From an uncultured Bacteroidia bacterium (GTDB taxonomy: Bacteria; Bacteroidota; Bacteroidia; Bacteroidales; ML635J-15): a DNA stretch of 64,000 nucleotides. The stretch covers positions 62,001 through 126,000 of the forward strand of contig CADAXK010000005.1 of NCBI GenBank assembly GCA_902791865.1, given 5' to 3'. The notes under the pieces were generated by a model, which did not search any database, was not told where the DNA came from, and saw nothing but the letters and a program-made list of their open reading frames with translations. The position numbers and the translations under genes are program-made. This document shows positions 16,444 to 25,763 of this stretch, in pieces (the first letter of the stretch is position 1; the number at the start of each line of letters is the position of its first letter).

Positions 16444-17754
16444 TTAAAATTTTATCAGGCTTTCCACAGCATTAAACAACTGCTCACCTGTTATCGGCTT
16501 GGAAACTATATTCATATTCTTGTCGACAATAAACATCGATGGCGTAGCATATACAGCATAGTCCATGACAATTTTGCCCTCCCAGCCTAGCAAGTCAGAT
16601 GCTACCTTAAATGAAATAGAGTTGTCTTTTACATACTTGCGAATATCGGCTTCATCCTCGTCAATACTAATTGCAATGATGTCAACTTTTGCGCGCTTAA
16701 ACAACGATATAGCCTCGTTTATGCGTGGTATTTCCTCCTTGCAATTCTCACACCACGTAGCCCAAAATACCACCAAAGTATAATCAGATTTCATTTGCGA
16801 CAACACAACATCTTCGCCGTCAATGGTTTCTATCTCAAAATCAGGAGCCTTGGCTCCAATACGCAGGTCGGTATAACTTTTTACCCTTGTCTTGAGATTT
16901 CCATCGGCAGAACACGAATTACCATATTCAACGCTTAACTGATATAGGTCTTCGTAGCGTCCCATTGTTTCAAAGCCTGTAAGTATATAATCAAAAATCT
17001 TGGAAAAGATTTCTTGGTTTCGCGGTTTAAGATAATCAAGAATTTCGCGTACAGCGTTAGTATATTCAGAAGGTTCGTATTTCTTTAAGTACGATACAAC
17101 AAAATGATGATATGCATTGGAATTGAGAAGTTCGAGGTCGTCCATTGGAAAATTCTTGGCAAGAAAGTTCTTCTTTCTTTCCGACGACTCGGAGATATTT
17201 AAGTTTATTTCTCTAAAGTAAGACAAATAACGACTAGCAAAAGTTCCATTCTTCTGCTTTATAGCCTTTTCTAGACATGAATTTACCAATGCATTTTCTT
17301 TTCCCAACTCCTTCTCTGCTGTAGAAAGGAAATCACCACTAGGATAAATCTTAACCAACTCGCGAAGGATTCCAATCTTGTACTCTGCAAGTTCTGCTTG
17401 TGCTACGTAAGCATATAACTGCTGATTCTCGGCAGATTCAACAACCTTCATTGACGATTTCATATTACGGGCAGTGGTTTCCACCCTAATGTTCTCGCCA
17501 CTATATATTATGTCGAAATAATCTTTGGTATCAGCATGTATGCGATATAATCCAATCTGCTGGTTTGTAAAGCTAAACATAAATTCTCCATTAGCATCTG
17601 TCGTTACTGTTGCCACGACTTTGCTATCGTCGCCAAACTGCTCGCATATATACAGCCTGCCAAAAGAATAGCCATCAATCTTACCGCTGAAAACACACTG
17701 AGCGGCAAGACCTACAGGCAAAAGGCAAAGTAATAATATCAAAAATTTTCTCAT
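16444..17754 (-). CDS. Exported thioredoxin-like protein (TlpA/ResA type) with long N-terminal domain
   Basis: 436 residues. Signal peptide MRKFLILLLCLLPVGLAAQ. Residues 20-110 form a strand-rich DUF4369-like domain (CVFSGKIDGYSFGRLYICEQ.. VTTDANGEFMFSF), followed by a helical middle region. The C-terminal 150 residues are a TlpA-like redoxin: IGAKAPDFEIETIDG, VVFWATWCENCKEEIP with the redox pair WCENC, and VYATPSMFIVDK with the cis-Pro. By family it carries out thiol-disulfide exchange outside the cytoplasm. The spacer Glu-Asn between the cysteines is less common than Gly-Pro. It is preceded by the terminator of the 804-residue gene and leads into engB. Confidence 0.88.
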   Translation of the reverse strand: MRKFLILLLCLLPVGLAAQCVFSGKIDGYSFGRLYICEQFGDDSKVVATVTTDANGEFMFSFTNQQIGLYRIHADTKDYFDIIYSGENIRVETTARNMKSSMKVVESAENQQLYAYVAQAELAEYKIGILRELVKIYPSGDFLSTAEKELGKENALVNSCLEKAIKQKNGTFASRYLSYFREINLNISESSERKKNFLAKNFPMDDLELLNSNAYHHFVVSYLKKYEPSEYTNAVREILDYLKPRNQEIFSKIFDYILTGFETMGRYEDLYQLSVEYGNSCSADGNLKTRVKSYTDLRIGAKAPDFEIETIDGEDVVLSQMKSDYTLVVFWATWCENCKEEIPRINEAISLFKRAKVDIIAISIDEDEADIRKYVKDNSISFKVASDLLGWEGKIVMDYAVYATPSMFIVDKNMNIVSKPITGEQLFNAVESLIKF

Positions 17755-17760
17755 AATATA

Positions 17761-17795
17761 TTAAAAAAGGAGACTGCATAAAATACAGTCTCCTT
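17761..17795 (-). terminator. Terminator of the 804-residue CAP/OmpA-like gene
   Basis: CAGTCTCCTT/AAGGAGACTG stem of 10 bp with a nine-base loop, followed on the minus strand by TTTTTTAA. It lies between the stop at 17813 and the next start at 17754. Confidence 0.85.
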
Positions 17796-17812
17796 GTATT
17801 CAATAATATTAA

Positions 17813-20227
17813 CTATTTACTGCAAGTTTCACAATATACCTTCTTTGCATTGGTATTGACAAATGTCTGCATTGAAAGTTTATCAGACTTGAACAAGTCG
17901 CAGAAATACTTGGAATCCATTTTTTTCAGACGCTCAAGTGCCTTAACAAAATTGTTTGAATGAACCTTGTATTCAACCTTTGAACAAACTGTAACATAAG
18001 TGCTTATGTAAACCAGCGGAACTCTTTCGTCTTCAATCCATGGTTCGAGCAGATGAATTGCATACTCATAATCGGAGTGATTGATGAAAATGCTAGCGAA
18101 CTTAAGTGAGTTTTCCCAGTTAAGTTTATCGAACTTTATGATTTCCTTCATCTTTTCGAGGCACTTTACTACAGTCGGGTGATCGTATCCGCAAGAATCC
18201 TTGTAGATGTCCATTACCTGATACTGAAGTTCTATGTTAAGCATGTCTACTACATCCATGTTGATAGGTGTGTTGTACAACTTGTCGATTCTTGCCTGAA
18301 GCTTTTCAACATACGATTCGTTTGAAAGGTCGTTTACAACCACTTCGCAAAGAACATCATTGTAATCGACATAAGCATTTGCAAGATCCTGCTTGTTGAG
18401 TTCATCAACTCTGTCGCGATAGTCTTCGTCGAGAGGATCACTATAAATGAATTGGGTTAACCATACCTTGTTCATGTTGAGACCTACATAGTCGGCGCCT
18501 TCTGGAATATTCATCTCTGATACAGCTCTGTCGTTGTATCTGCCAGCAACAACTTGTTTCAGAATATACTTCTGGATTGACAATGCCAAGTCGAGTTGCT
18601 TTGCTTCAACAGCCTTGTTGAACTGCTTCAGAACAAACTTCTGCTCCTTCAGTGCATCGCGGAGGTCGTAAGTGATATCCATTGTAATATCAGCATAACG
18701 TGTCTGCTTCAAATAAGGTTCAAGTTTCTTCTGGTTGGAATTTACATAGCTGATTGCTGAATTCAAATCCATATCGCACAGACTTTGGAAAGAAGTACCT
18801 CTAACTGCATCCTGCAAATCCTTGAGGTTCGGAGCAGTTACAATAGAATCGATAATGCTTGCATTCTGGTTCTTTGCAAGTGCATCAACAATACTTTCGG
18901 CACGCTTCTGCTGGAGTCTCTTATTTGTTTCCATCGAACCCTCAAGTGATGAATAAGCACGGATGAAAATCTTGTCGATAAAGAAATCAGGCTCATCGAG
19001 AGCAGCAATAACATCACGCATATCTTCGGGCTTATAGTCCGACTTGCCTTGTTCAAACGGAATCTTGAACGAAAGTCTATCCTTTATTGCCTTGGGCGAA
19101 TATTCCTTCATGCCACTTGCGAGAATAGTATCAGGAAGCAATCCAATTTTTGGAACAAAATCATAAATCTTGTTGTCGACATAGGAACGCGGGATATTTG
19201 CACATACCGACTTTTCCTTGATAACCATAAGGTTCATTTCTACATCTGACGGGTTAAGTCCTGCAGGGAACAAACCGAGAACGACTTCAAGTTTTGTCAC
19301 CTTGTTCTTGCGGCCTTCACCAGGAGCCATGTTGTTCTTGTACAACTTCTTTGACCACAATCTCTTAGTCATGATGCCGATATTGTTGCGCGAATAATCT
19401 GCAATATTTTCGCTTCCGCAGGCAAACTGTTCCGGCTGAACAACATCCACTGCCAAACCGTCCTTCGAACCCTTCATGAAGCGTTTGAACTTCTTGAGAT
19501 CGTTGTACTTGAAAACGATTTCGCCATTGTCGTTAACAGAAAGTCCCGACTGCAAATCCCATACATTAGGCATTTTGCGAGCAACCTTCTTGCATATCTT
19601 CTCATCGTATGGCTTTAGCCCGTACTTCTTTGTTGTCACAGGCACTGACAATGATGCCGAAGCTGTATTTTTTCCATCAACTCTGATTGGAGTGATTGAA
19701 GCGTAGTTACCGACGAACATTGATACGAAGATTTTCTTATCGGCAACCTGCGCACCTACACCTGCAAAGAAATACTTCTGTCCGGCAAGTATTTTCTGAG
19801 GCTTTCCAGCACCCCAGCGCGATACAAGCTGAGAAGCGACTTCGTCGTAAGTTATGAAATCGTTAGAAACCTTGATTGTGATTTTTCCCGCAACCTCAGC
19901 TCCAACACCAGTTCCACCAGCATCTACGAGATATTTCTTGTAGTCATCTGTCTTGGTATCCTGCTTGGCAACCATGTATAAAACATGTTCCTTTGCCGGT
20001 GATACAAAGAATTCATTCTGCACGAAACCTTCAAGTCCAAGTGAATCAAGATACTCGTTAACCCTGTTAATCAAGACTTTCTCAAAAAGTTTTTCCTTAA
20101 AGTTTGATGGATTAATCTTGTCTGTGCTGTAAACACCGTCCTCCATAAAACTCTCTTGCGAGAACGCTCTGTTACTCAAGCAAATAAGCAACATCATCGA
20201 GGACAACACAATAAAAAGTTTTCTCAT
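17813..20227 (-). CDS. Exported protein with CAP-like N-terminal and OmpA-like central domain
   Basis: 804 residues. The signal peptide ends near LSNRAFSQ. Residues 45-175 resemble the CAP/SCP fold: LINRVNEYLDSLGL, SPAKEHVLYMVAKQ, YDEVASQLVSRW and KILAGQKYFFAGVGAQ..KIFVSMFVG. Residues 386-455 resemble an OmpA-like peptidoglycan-binding domain: FKIPFEQGKSDYKPEDM, FIRAYSSLEGSMETNKRLQQKRAESIVDAL. The last 350 residues are helical and TPR-like (YEYAIHLLEPWIEDERV) and end with CETC. It has its own terminator. It may tie an envelope protein to peptidoglycan. Both domain calls rest on motif reading only; the function is unknown. Confidence 0.65.
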   Translation of the reverse strand: MRKLFIVLSSMMLLICLSNRAFSQESFMEDGVYSTDKINPSNFKEKLFEKVLINRVNEYLDSLGLEGFVQNEFFVSPAKEHVLYMVAKQDTKTDDYKKYLVDAGGTGVGAEVAGKITIKVSNDFITYDEVASQLVSRWGAGKPQKILAGQKYFFAGVGAQVADKKIFVSMFVGNYASITPIRVDGKNTASASLSVPVTTKKYGLKPYDEKICKKVARKMPNVWDLQSGLSVNDNGEIVFKYNDLKKFKRFMKGSKDGLAVDVVQPEQFACGSENIADYSRNNIGIMTKRLWSKKLYKNNMAPGEGRKNKVTKLEVVLGLFPAGLNPSDVEMNLMVIKEKSVCANIPRSYVDNKIYDFVPKIGLLPDTILASGMKEYSPKAIKDRLSFKIPFEQGKSDYKPEDMRDVIAALDEPDFFIDKIFIRAYSSLEGSMETNKRLQQKRAESIVDALAKNQNASIIDSIVTAPNLKDLQDAVRGTSFQSLCDMDLNSAISYVNSNQKKLEPYLKQTRYADITMDITYDLRDALKEQKFVLKQFNKAVEAKQLDLALSIQKYILKQVVAGRYNDRAVSEMNIPEGADYVGLNMNKVWLTQFIYSDPLDEDYRDRVDELNKQDLANAYVDYNDVLCEVVVNDLSNESYVEKLQARIDKLYNTPINMDVVDMLNIELQYQVMDIYKDSCGYDHPTVVKCLEKMKEIIKFDKLNWENSLKFASIFINHSDYEYAIHLLEPWIEDERVPLVYISTYVTVCSKVEYKVHSNNFVKALERLKKMDSKYFCDLFKSDKLSMQTFVNTNAKKVYCETCSK

Positions 20228-20261
20228 TTGGAATGTATTTTATCAGTTAATATTATTTTTG
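20227..20261 (+). promoter_or_regulatory. Possible promoter of hslR-DUF4924
   Basis: TTTG (20227-20230) and TATTTTTG (20254-20261) on the plus strand. The 23-base spacer is longer than the usual 19-21, so confidence is moderate. Confidence 0.5.
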
Positions 20262-20328
20262 CCGAAATTACAGCTTTTTAAGGAAATAACGTTAAAATTT
20301 TTAACTCTCTTTTAAACAATTTTACACA

Positions 20329-20700
20329 ATGGACGAGATTAGGATAGACAAATACCTATGGACCGTAAGAATCTATAAAACAAGAAGTTTGGCTACCGAA
20401 GAATGCAAAAAGGGACATGTACTTATTAACAATTCGGAGGTAAAACCATCGCGACTTGTTAAAATCAACGAGCAAATAGATGTTAAATGTCCGCCGATTG
20501 TCCGGAGTTTTATAGTAACTGGTATTTCCCAGAACCGAGTGTCGGCTGCGATAGCAAAAACATTAGTCGAGGAAATAACTCCGCAGTCGGAATTCGATAG
20601 GCTGAAAATGCTAAGCAACACATTCGAAAAGAGAGATCCGGGGACTGGTCGCCCAACAAAAAAAGAACGCAGACTCATTGAAAAATTTAGGGAATTATGA
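20329..20700 (+). CDS. hslR: S4-domain RNA-binding protein, Hsp15 type
   Basis: 123 residues. An S4 RNA-binding domain covers residues 1-65 (IRIDKYLWTVRIYKTRSLATEECKKGHVLINN..VKPSRLV). A basic C-terminal tail follows (GRPTKKERRLIEKFREL). In E. coli, Hsp15 binds stalled 50S subunits carrying peptidyl-tRNA. The stop overlaps the start of the DUF4924 gene by four bases (ATGA), so the two are translationally coupled. Confidence 0.92.
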   Translation: MDEIRIDKYLWTVRIYKTRSLATEECKKGHVLINNSEVKPSRLVKINEQIDVKCPPIVRSFIVTGISQNRVSAAIAKTLVEEITPQSEFDRLKMLSNTFEKRDPGTGRPTKKERRLIEKFREL

Positions 20701-21230
20701 TAATAGCAGAACTGAAAAAGAAAGAAAATATTGTCGAGTACATCCTGTATATCAGGCAATTGATGGACATAATGAGAGCGAACAATCTGGAAATACAGAA
20801 GATTGACGAACTGCTTGTGTCAAAATTTGAAGTAAGCGAAAAAGAAAAATTGAAAATACACAACTGGTATCACGACCTTATCGTAAAGATGAGAAACGAA
20901 AATGTTGAACATAGCGGTGATATCCAGGAAATCAAGGATTTGATTGCTGTACTAAACAAAATTCACCAGACGCTTCTAAATGACGAAAACGAGTACCGCC
21001 ATCACGAACTTTACAACTGGGCAAAACCAAACATCGACGAATACAAGCGTCTTTCAAGAAGCAATTCTGACAACGAAATCGAAATCTGCATTGATGCGAT
21101 GTACGCACTTTTGCTACTAAAACTTCAGGGGAAAAGCATTTCGGAAGAAACTGCACAGGCAATGCAGACATTCGGTGCGCTGCTGGCAAACCTAGCGGAT
21201 GTTTACAAAAAATTGACAATGAATAATTAA
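20697..21230 (+). CDS. DUF4924 family protein
   Basis: 177 residues, all helical, no signal peptide, likely cytoplasmic. The pattern MIIAELKKKENIVEYILYIRQLMDIMRA, HNWYHDLIVKM and IHQTLLNDENEYRHHELYNWAKPNI fits DUF4924, a Bacteroidota family of unknown function. It is coupled to hslR (four-base overlap), which hints at a role in RNA or ribosome quality control, but only by position. Confidence 0.85.
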   Translation: MIIAELKKKENIVEYILYIRQLMDIMRANNLEIQKIDELLVSKFEVSEKEKLKIHNWYHDLIVKMRNENVEHSGDIQEIKDLIAVLNKIHQTLLNDENEYRHHELYNWAKPNIDEYKRLSRSNSDNEIEICIDAMYALLLLKLQGKSISEETAQAMQTFGALLANLADVYKKLTMNN

Positions 21231-21238
21231 TTGATAAT

Positions 21239-21270
21239 CTGTAGCGACGCGCCATGGCACGTCGCTACAG
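21239..21270. repeat. Palindromic element between convergent genes
   Basis: CTGTAGCGACG (21239-21249) pairs with CGTCGCTACAG (21260-21270), enclosing the self-complementary GCCATGGC. It is flanked by AT-rich words of the AATTGTCAATT type (21222-21238, 21271-21320). It lies between the stops of DUF4924 and rlmD and may act as a bidirectional transcription stop, though it lacks a clean T run. Confidence 0.7.
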
Positions 21271-21298
21271 ATAATTGTCCATTATCCATTGTCAATTG

Positions 21299-22705
21299 TT
21301 AATTGTCAATTATCAATTTCACGATGTTTTCCACATGGTGCGTATGTGGAAACATGTCCACGGGCTGTATAGCTGTAACCTTGTACATGTCTGACAATAA
21401 TGAAATGTCGCGCGCCTGAGTTGCAGGATTGCAACTGACATACACAATCTTACGTGGTGCAACCTTCTTTATGACATTTATCACATTCTCGTGGACACCA
21501 GCCCTTGGCGGGTCAAGAATTACAATGTCGGGACGACCATTTTCGGCAATAAACTTCTCTGTAAGCACATCCTTCATGTCGCCCACAAAGAACGATGTAT
21601 TTGTTATTCCGTTGGTCTCAGAATTTATGCGGGCATCAACTATAGCCTCTGGCACCGACTCTATTCCTACGACCTTACGGCAATGACGAGCAACAAAGTT
21701 TGCAATGGTACCGGTTCCTGTATATAAGTCATACACAACATCATCGCTACCGACTTCTGCATATTCAACAGCCTTGCGATACAACTTCAATGTCTGCTCA
21801 GTATTTGTCTGGAAAAACGATTTTGCATTTATCTTGAACTTAAGTCCATCGAGTTCCTCGTAAATGAAATCGCGACCTTTCCAACAAACGACCTCCAGAT
21901 CGTATATAGTATCGTTAAACTTTTCATTTACAACATATTGCAACGATGTCAAATCTGGAAATTTCTCATCTATATGGTTCATGACATCCTCTATCAGATG
22001 CATTTCGTGTTTTGCAAACACAACAACAACCATAGTTTCACCAACCGTCGAAGTCCTTACCATAAGGTTTCGCATCATGCCTTCATGCGAACGGCAATTA
22101 TAGTAGTCGTAGCCATCCCTGCGCGTAAAGTTGCGAAGTTCATTTCTCACTTCATTTGACGGTTCGCGTTGCAACCAGCACTTGTCAATGTCTATTACCC
22201 TGTCGAACATTCCTTGCACGTGGAAACCAAGTCCTTCTGCATCACGGCTTTCCTTATCTACATTTGCATCCGAAGAATCGAACCAACGGCGGTCGCAGAA
22301 TGTATATTCCAATTTGTTGCGATATTGTATTGTATTGTCGGCGCCCAATATATTATTAATAGGTACATCTGCCACCCTCCCTATTCGAGCCAACTGGTCG
22401 CTAACCTGCTTCTGCTTATAGTATAGTTGTTTCTCGTATGGCAGCATCTGCCACTTGCATCCGCCACACTCTCCAAAATAACGGCAAAACGGTTCAATCC
22501 TATCGGGCGATGGCTCCACAATCTCCAGAAGTTTCGATTCGGAATAGTTCTTGCGCTTGCGCGTAAGCATCACATTCACCACATCGCCTGGGATTACCCC
22601 TGCTACGAAAATCACATAATTATCGTGACGACCAATTGCCACACCCTCGGCGGCAATGTCCGTTATAAGCAGGTTCTCTACTATCTGTGCTTTTTTCTTC
22701 GACAC
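21299..22705 (-). CDS. rlmD: 23S rRNA (uracil-C5)-methyltransferase, RlmD/RumA type
   Basis: 468 residues. It methylates a uridine of 23S rRNA (U1939 in E. coli) using SAM. An N-terminal TRAM domain (residues about 5-65) is followed by iron-sulfur cysteines CRYFGECGGCKWQ plus a fourth in DKCWLQ. The methyltransferase shows NTEQTLKLY, VYDLYTGTGTIANF, ILDPPRAGVHENV and the catalytic cysteine in VYVSCNPATQARDI. The start is GTG at 22705; an in-frame TAG directly precedes it and no ATG is available. It follows the Crp gene by 10 bases. RlmCD subtypes cannot be separated here. Confidence 0.94.
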   Translation of the reverse strand: MSKKKAQIVENLLITDIAAEGVAIGRHDNYVIFVAGVIPGDVVNVMLTRKRKNYSESKLLEIVEPSPDRIEPFCRYFGECGGCKWQMLPYEKQLYYKQKQVSDQLARIGRVADVPINNILGADNTIQYRNKLEYTFCDRRWFDSSDANVDKESRDAEGLGFHVQGMFDRVIDIDKCWLQREPSNEVRNELRNFTRRDGYDYYNCRSHEGMMRNLMVRTSTVGETMVVVVFAKHEMHLIEDVMNHIDEKFPDLTSLQYVVNEKFNDTIYDLEVVCWKGRDFIYEELDGLKFKINAKSFFQTNTEQTLKLYRKAVEYAEVGSDDVVYDLYTGTGTIANFVARHCRKVVGIESVPEAIVDARINSETNGITNTSFFVGDMKDVLTEKFIAENGRPDIVILDPPRAGVHENVINVIKKVAPRKIVYVSCNPATQARDISLLSDMYKVTAIQPVDMFPHTHHVENIVKLIIDN

Positions 22706-22715
22706 CTAATATATA

Positions 22716-23417
22716 TTAACCGTTGTTTGAAATCTTTTGAAGCTGATTAAAATTCAGCACCTTTATCTTGCGACCATCAAGAGCAATAACACCTTCCTCG
22801 GCAAACGACGAAAGCGTACGAATTGCATTGCTTGTAGTCATATTGCTAAGGTTCGCTATATTGTCGCGCGAAAACTGAGCGTTCAGAGTAACACCGTCAT
22901 CGCAAAATCCGTATGTATCGATAAGCAGAATAAGGGCTTCGGCCAATCTGCCACGGATATGCTTCTGCGTAAGGTTTACCGTACGAATATTCGACACTCC
23001 GAGTTCGGTAGCCAACGACTTTAATATGGCAAATGTTAGGGTTGGGTCATTCTTCATGACATAGAACAATGCCGACTTCTCTATCGTACAAGCAACAGAA
23101 GGCTCCATAGCCATTGCCGATGCATGGTAGTTTTCGCCGGCGAACAAGGAACGATAACCGATAAAGCCACATGGACGCGACAAGCGAACAATCTGTTCGC
23201 GACCACCGGCACCTTCCTTGAATATCTTCACTTTGCCATCCGAAAGGCTTATCAGCCCATTAGGCTTTGCTCCCTCCTCAAAGACCATTTCGCCCTTCTT
23301 GTACGACTTGCAAGTAGTATGATCAATCAAGAAATCCTTCGCTTCCTTCGATATGCAATTGAAAATCGACTCGGGCGAATAAAACAATTTTTCTTTTGCA
23401 AACAGCTCAATATCCAT
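22716..23417 (-). CDS. Crp/Fnr family transcriptional regulator
   Basis: 233 residues from the ATG at 23417; the TTG at 23435 is in the -7 box. A cyclic-nucleotide-binding-like beta roll (about 20-130: YKKGEMVFEEGAKPNGLISLSDGKVKIFKEG..) is joined by the dimer helix to a winged helix HTH_Crp_2 (about 150-225: FSRDNIANLSNMTTSNAIRTLSSFAEEGVIAL). No CxxC-type Fnr iron-sulfur motif is seen, so it is not obviously an Fnr oxygen sensor; the ligand is unknown. It is followed by rlmD in the same direction. Confidence 0.93.
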   Translation of the reverse strand: MDIELFAKEKLFYSPESIFNCISKEAKDFLIDHTTCKSYKKGEMVFEEGAKPNGLISLSDGKVKIFKEGAGGREQIVRLSRPCGFIGYRSLFAGENYHASAMAMEPSVACTIEKSALFYVMKNDPTLTFAILKSLATELGVSNIRTVNLTQKHIRGRLAEALILLIDTYGFCDDGVTLNAQFSRDNIANLSNMTTSNAIRTLSSFAEEGVIALDGRKIKVLNFNQLQKISNNG

Positions 23418-23432
23418 GTCAATAATTTTTTG

Positions 23433-23440
23433 CAAAGATA
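23433..23440 (-). promoter_or_regulatory. -7 element of the crp-rlmD promoter
   Basis: TATCTTTG on the minus strand (23440-23433), 15 bases before the ATG at 23417. No clear -33 box; that position is occupied by the AT-rich repeat at 23452-23492. Confidence 0.6.
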
Positions 23441-23689
23441 CAATATTATTTAGGATTTACGATTTTAGATTTAGGATTTACGATTTTAGATTGTTGTCAT
23501 CATCAATTGCATTGCTACTGCTACGATGCTATACAATTGATGTTTTTATTCACGAACAACACATCCCAGCGAACAAATCGGCGAAACGACTGTTCTAGCG
23601 ATGTCGCATAGTCCCCAAAGCCAGTAACAGGCATCTACCCAAGAAACCAAATACTTAGCTTCATTAAGCATCATTTTCTCAAAAAAAAT
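23441..23689. other. Intergenic region upstream of T9SS cargo gene
   Basis: It begins with a tandem direct repeat of GGATTTACGATTTTAGATT (23453-23492), a word also seen at 48079-48098 and 61381-61406. The remaining 200 bases (23493-23689) hold no ORF, terminator or RNA that I can support. Confidence 0.5.
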
Positions 23690-23720
23690 TTTGCCACATG
23701 AAAAATTTCATCTAAATTCG
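23690..23720 (+). promoter_or_regulatory. Promoter of first T9SS cargo paralogue
   Basis: TTTG (23690-23693), 19 bases, TAAATTCG (23713-23720), one mismatch in the -7 box, 27 bases before the ATG at 23748. Confidence 0.6.
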
Positions 23721-23747
23721 CATTGTTAATTTTAAAAATTTTAAACG

Positions 23748-25742
23748 ATGAAAAAACTTTATTTATTATTAGCAGCCAGTGTACTTCTTTGCGGTACATC
23801 TATGGCTCAGTTTAGCATCAAGGCTACGCCAGACCAAAAATTCTGCAAGGGTGAAGCAATAACACCAGTAAAACATGCAAAGAACATGCAGAAAGATGAA
23901 GCTACTCCATTGTGGGAATGCGACTTTGAAGCAGATGGTTATACTCTTACAGAAGGAAACGATGCTGCCAACGGAAAAGACCACTGGAAAATTGTAACAT
24001 TATCCACTTTCCCATCAGCATTGGCAGATTTTCAAACAGGCCGCGCATATTTCCAGCCGTTTATCTGGCATAACGACACACTAAACGACACTCCTGAACA
24101 CTGGGCAATGATTGACTTGCTAAGCGATCATGCACAATTTGGTGGAAATGGTCAGGTTGCAGAAGAAGCATGGATGCAGTTCTCAATGGACCTCAGCTCT
24201 TCAACTCACCCAAAAATTTGCTTCAAACAATTGTACAGACCTCTTAACAGAGTTAGCTCACACGTTAAAGTATCTATTGATGGCGGTGCAACATGGACAG
24301 ACCACTTAATCAACGATGAAATTGCAAGCAACGATTACGCTCCTCTAAACATGGAAGTTATAATCACGGAAGCTGCAGGACAAGATAATGTATTAATCCG
24401 TTTCCAGCAAAGCGCCGAAGGTGCTGGTCTTCAGGGATATGGATGGCAAGTTGATGATATAAAGGTTGTTGAAACACCACAATATGACCTTACTATCGGA
24501 AACGGCAGAATGAACTTCTGGGGCTATAAAGATTACACAGATCCTCAAGTTCTCGCTGAATATACTGGCACTATGGATCCTGTTGAATTCTACTATCAGA
24601 ACAATGACCCATACGCTCAGACTCCTCGTTCAAACTGGGTTAATGCAGAAAGCGAATGGAACGGATACATCGTATTCAATGTAGAATTGACAAACAACGG
24701 CTATGAAACTGTTACCCCGAAGGCAAATGTAAAAATAACCTCTCCTTCTGGCGATGTTATTTTTGACCGCACCCTCGCAGGCAAAATCACTGCATTAACA
24801 GGCAAAGATACTATTGATTTCTACACTGAGGACGCTGATATATTCGCATTCGATGTAACAAGCGCAGAACAAATTGAAATCGGTCGCTACATAGTAACAT
24901 TCTCTGTATTTGCTGATGATGCAGAAGATGCAACTCCAGACGACAACAAAGCAGAATACTATTTTGACATTACTGAGAAAAACTACTCGATGGTTTATGA
25001 CGAACCAGACAGATCATTCGGTATGTGCAACTACCAAGGTTCAGCATCTGGCGATGAAGTAGCAGAATACCTTTACTATTTCGCACTTCCAGACGATGAA
25101 ATTGAAGTTGATGTATTCATTGATGACCAATCCTCAGCCAACAAGACCAGATTCCAGATAAAGATGTATGAAATCAACGAAGACGGTGACCTTACACAAG
25201 TTGCTGCTTCTGACCTTACAACCACAACCGAAGCAATGCTCGGTGCATGGACAACTGTTAAGTTCCAGGATCCTTTCTACATTGACGCATTTGATACCAA
25301 CTACAAGTCAAAGACCGTTCTTGTAAGTGTAGTTTCACACTATGATACATCAGATGACGGATTGTACTTCGGTTCGACAGACAAACTGCCGAGCTTCCAC
25401 CACAATGTACTTGGAAAACAAGGTGGCGAAGAAGACTGGGGCGGTTACGGATATTCACCAGTAGCATTGAGAATTCACACCAAAAACGAAACTGCTGTTG
25501 AATCTGTTTCTATGGACGACGCTATCATGTACCCGAACCCAACTAGCGGTATCGTTAACTTCTCCAATGTTGAAAACGCTACTATAGAAGTTATCAACAT
25601 GATGGGACAGGTTGTTGCTAACGTTGAAAACGCAACTGAAAATACCACTATCGACCTTTCAGGTGTTGCTAATGGCAACTACATTGTAAGAGTTGTAAAG
25701 AACGGAAACGTTGCAACTTCAAAGTTGAACATTGTAAAGTAA
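23748..25742 (+). CDS. T9SS-secreted protein, first of two tandem paralogues
   Basis: 664 residues. Signal peptide MKKLYLLLAASVLLCGTSMAQ. A jelly-roll/MAM-like domain covers about 55-240, with WECDFEADGYTL, DLSSSTHPKICFKQLYRP, DGGATWTDH and GYGWQVDDIKVVE, the last typical of cleaved-adhesin and choice-of-anchor domains. A middle region follows (NWVNAESEWNGYIVFNVELTNNGYETVTPKANVKITSP..). The C-terminal 75 residues are a type A T9SS sorting domain (MYPNPTSGIVNFSNVENATIEVINMMGQVV.. NGNYIVRVVKNG). It closely resembles the next gene along its whole length. Binding or adhesion is likely; no enzyme motif is visible. Confidence 0.85.
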   Translation: MKKLYLLLAASVLLCGTSMAQFSIKATPDQKFCKGEAITPVKHAKNMQKDEATPLWECDFEADGYTLTEGNDAANGKDHWKIVTLSTFPSALADFQTGRAYFQPFIWHNDTLNDTPEHWAMIDLLSDHAQFGGNGQVAEEAWMQFSMDLSSSTHPKICFKQLYRPLNRVSSHVKVSIDGGATWTDHLINDEIASNDYAPLNMEVIITEAAGQDNVLIRFQQSAEGAGLQGYGWQVDDIKVVETPQYDLTIGNGRMNFWGYKDYTDPQVLAEYTGTMDPVEFYYQNNDPYAQTPRSNWVNAESEWNGYIVFNVELTNNGYETVTPKANVKITSPSGDVIFDRTLAGKITALTGKDTIDFYTEDADIFAFDVTSAEQIEIGRYIVTFSVFADDAEDATPDDNKAEYYFDITEKNYSMVYDEPDRSFGMCNYQGSASGDEVAEYLYYFALPDDEIEVDVFIDDQSSANKTRFQIKMYEINEDGDLTQVAASDLTTTTEAMLGAWTTVKFQDPFYIDAFDTNYKSKTVLVSVVSHYDTSDDGLYFGSTDKLPSFHHNVLGKQGGEEDWGGYGYSPVALRIHTKNETAVESVSMDDAIMYPNPTSGIVNFSNVENATIEVINMMGQVVANVENATENTTIDLSGVANGNYIVRVVKNGNVATSKLNIVK

Positions 25743-25763
25743 TTTACTAGCAATAACAAAATC

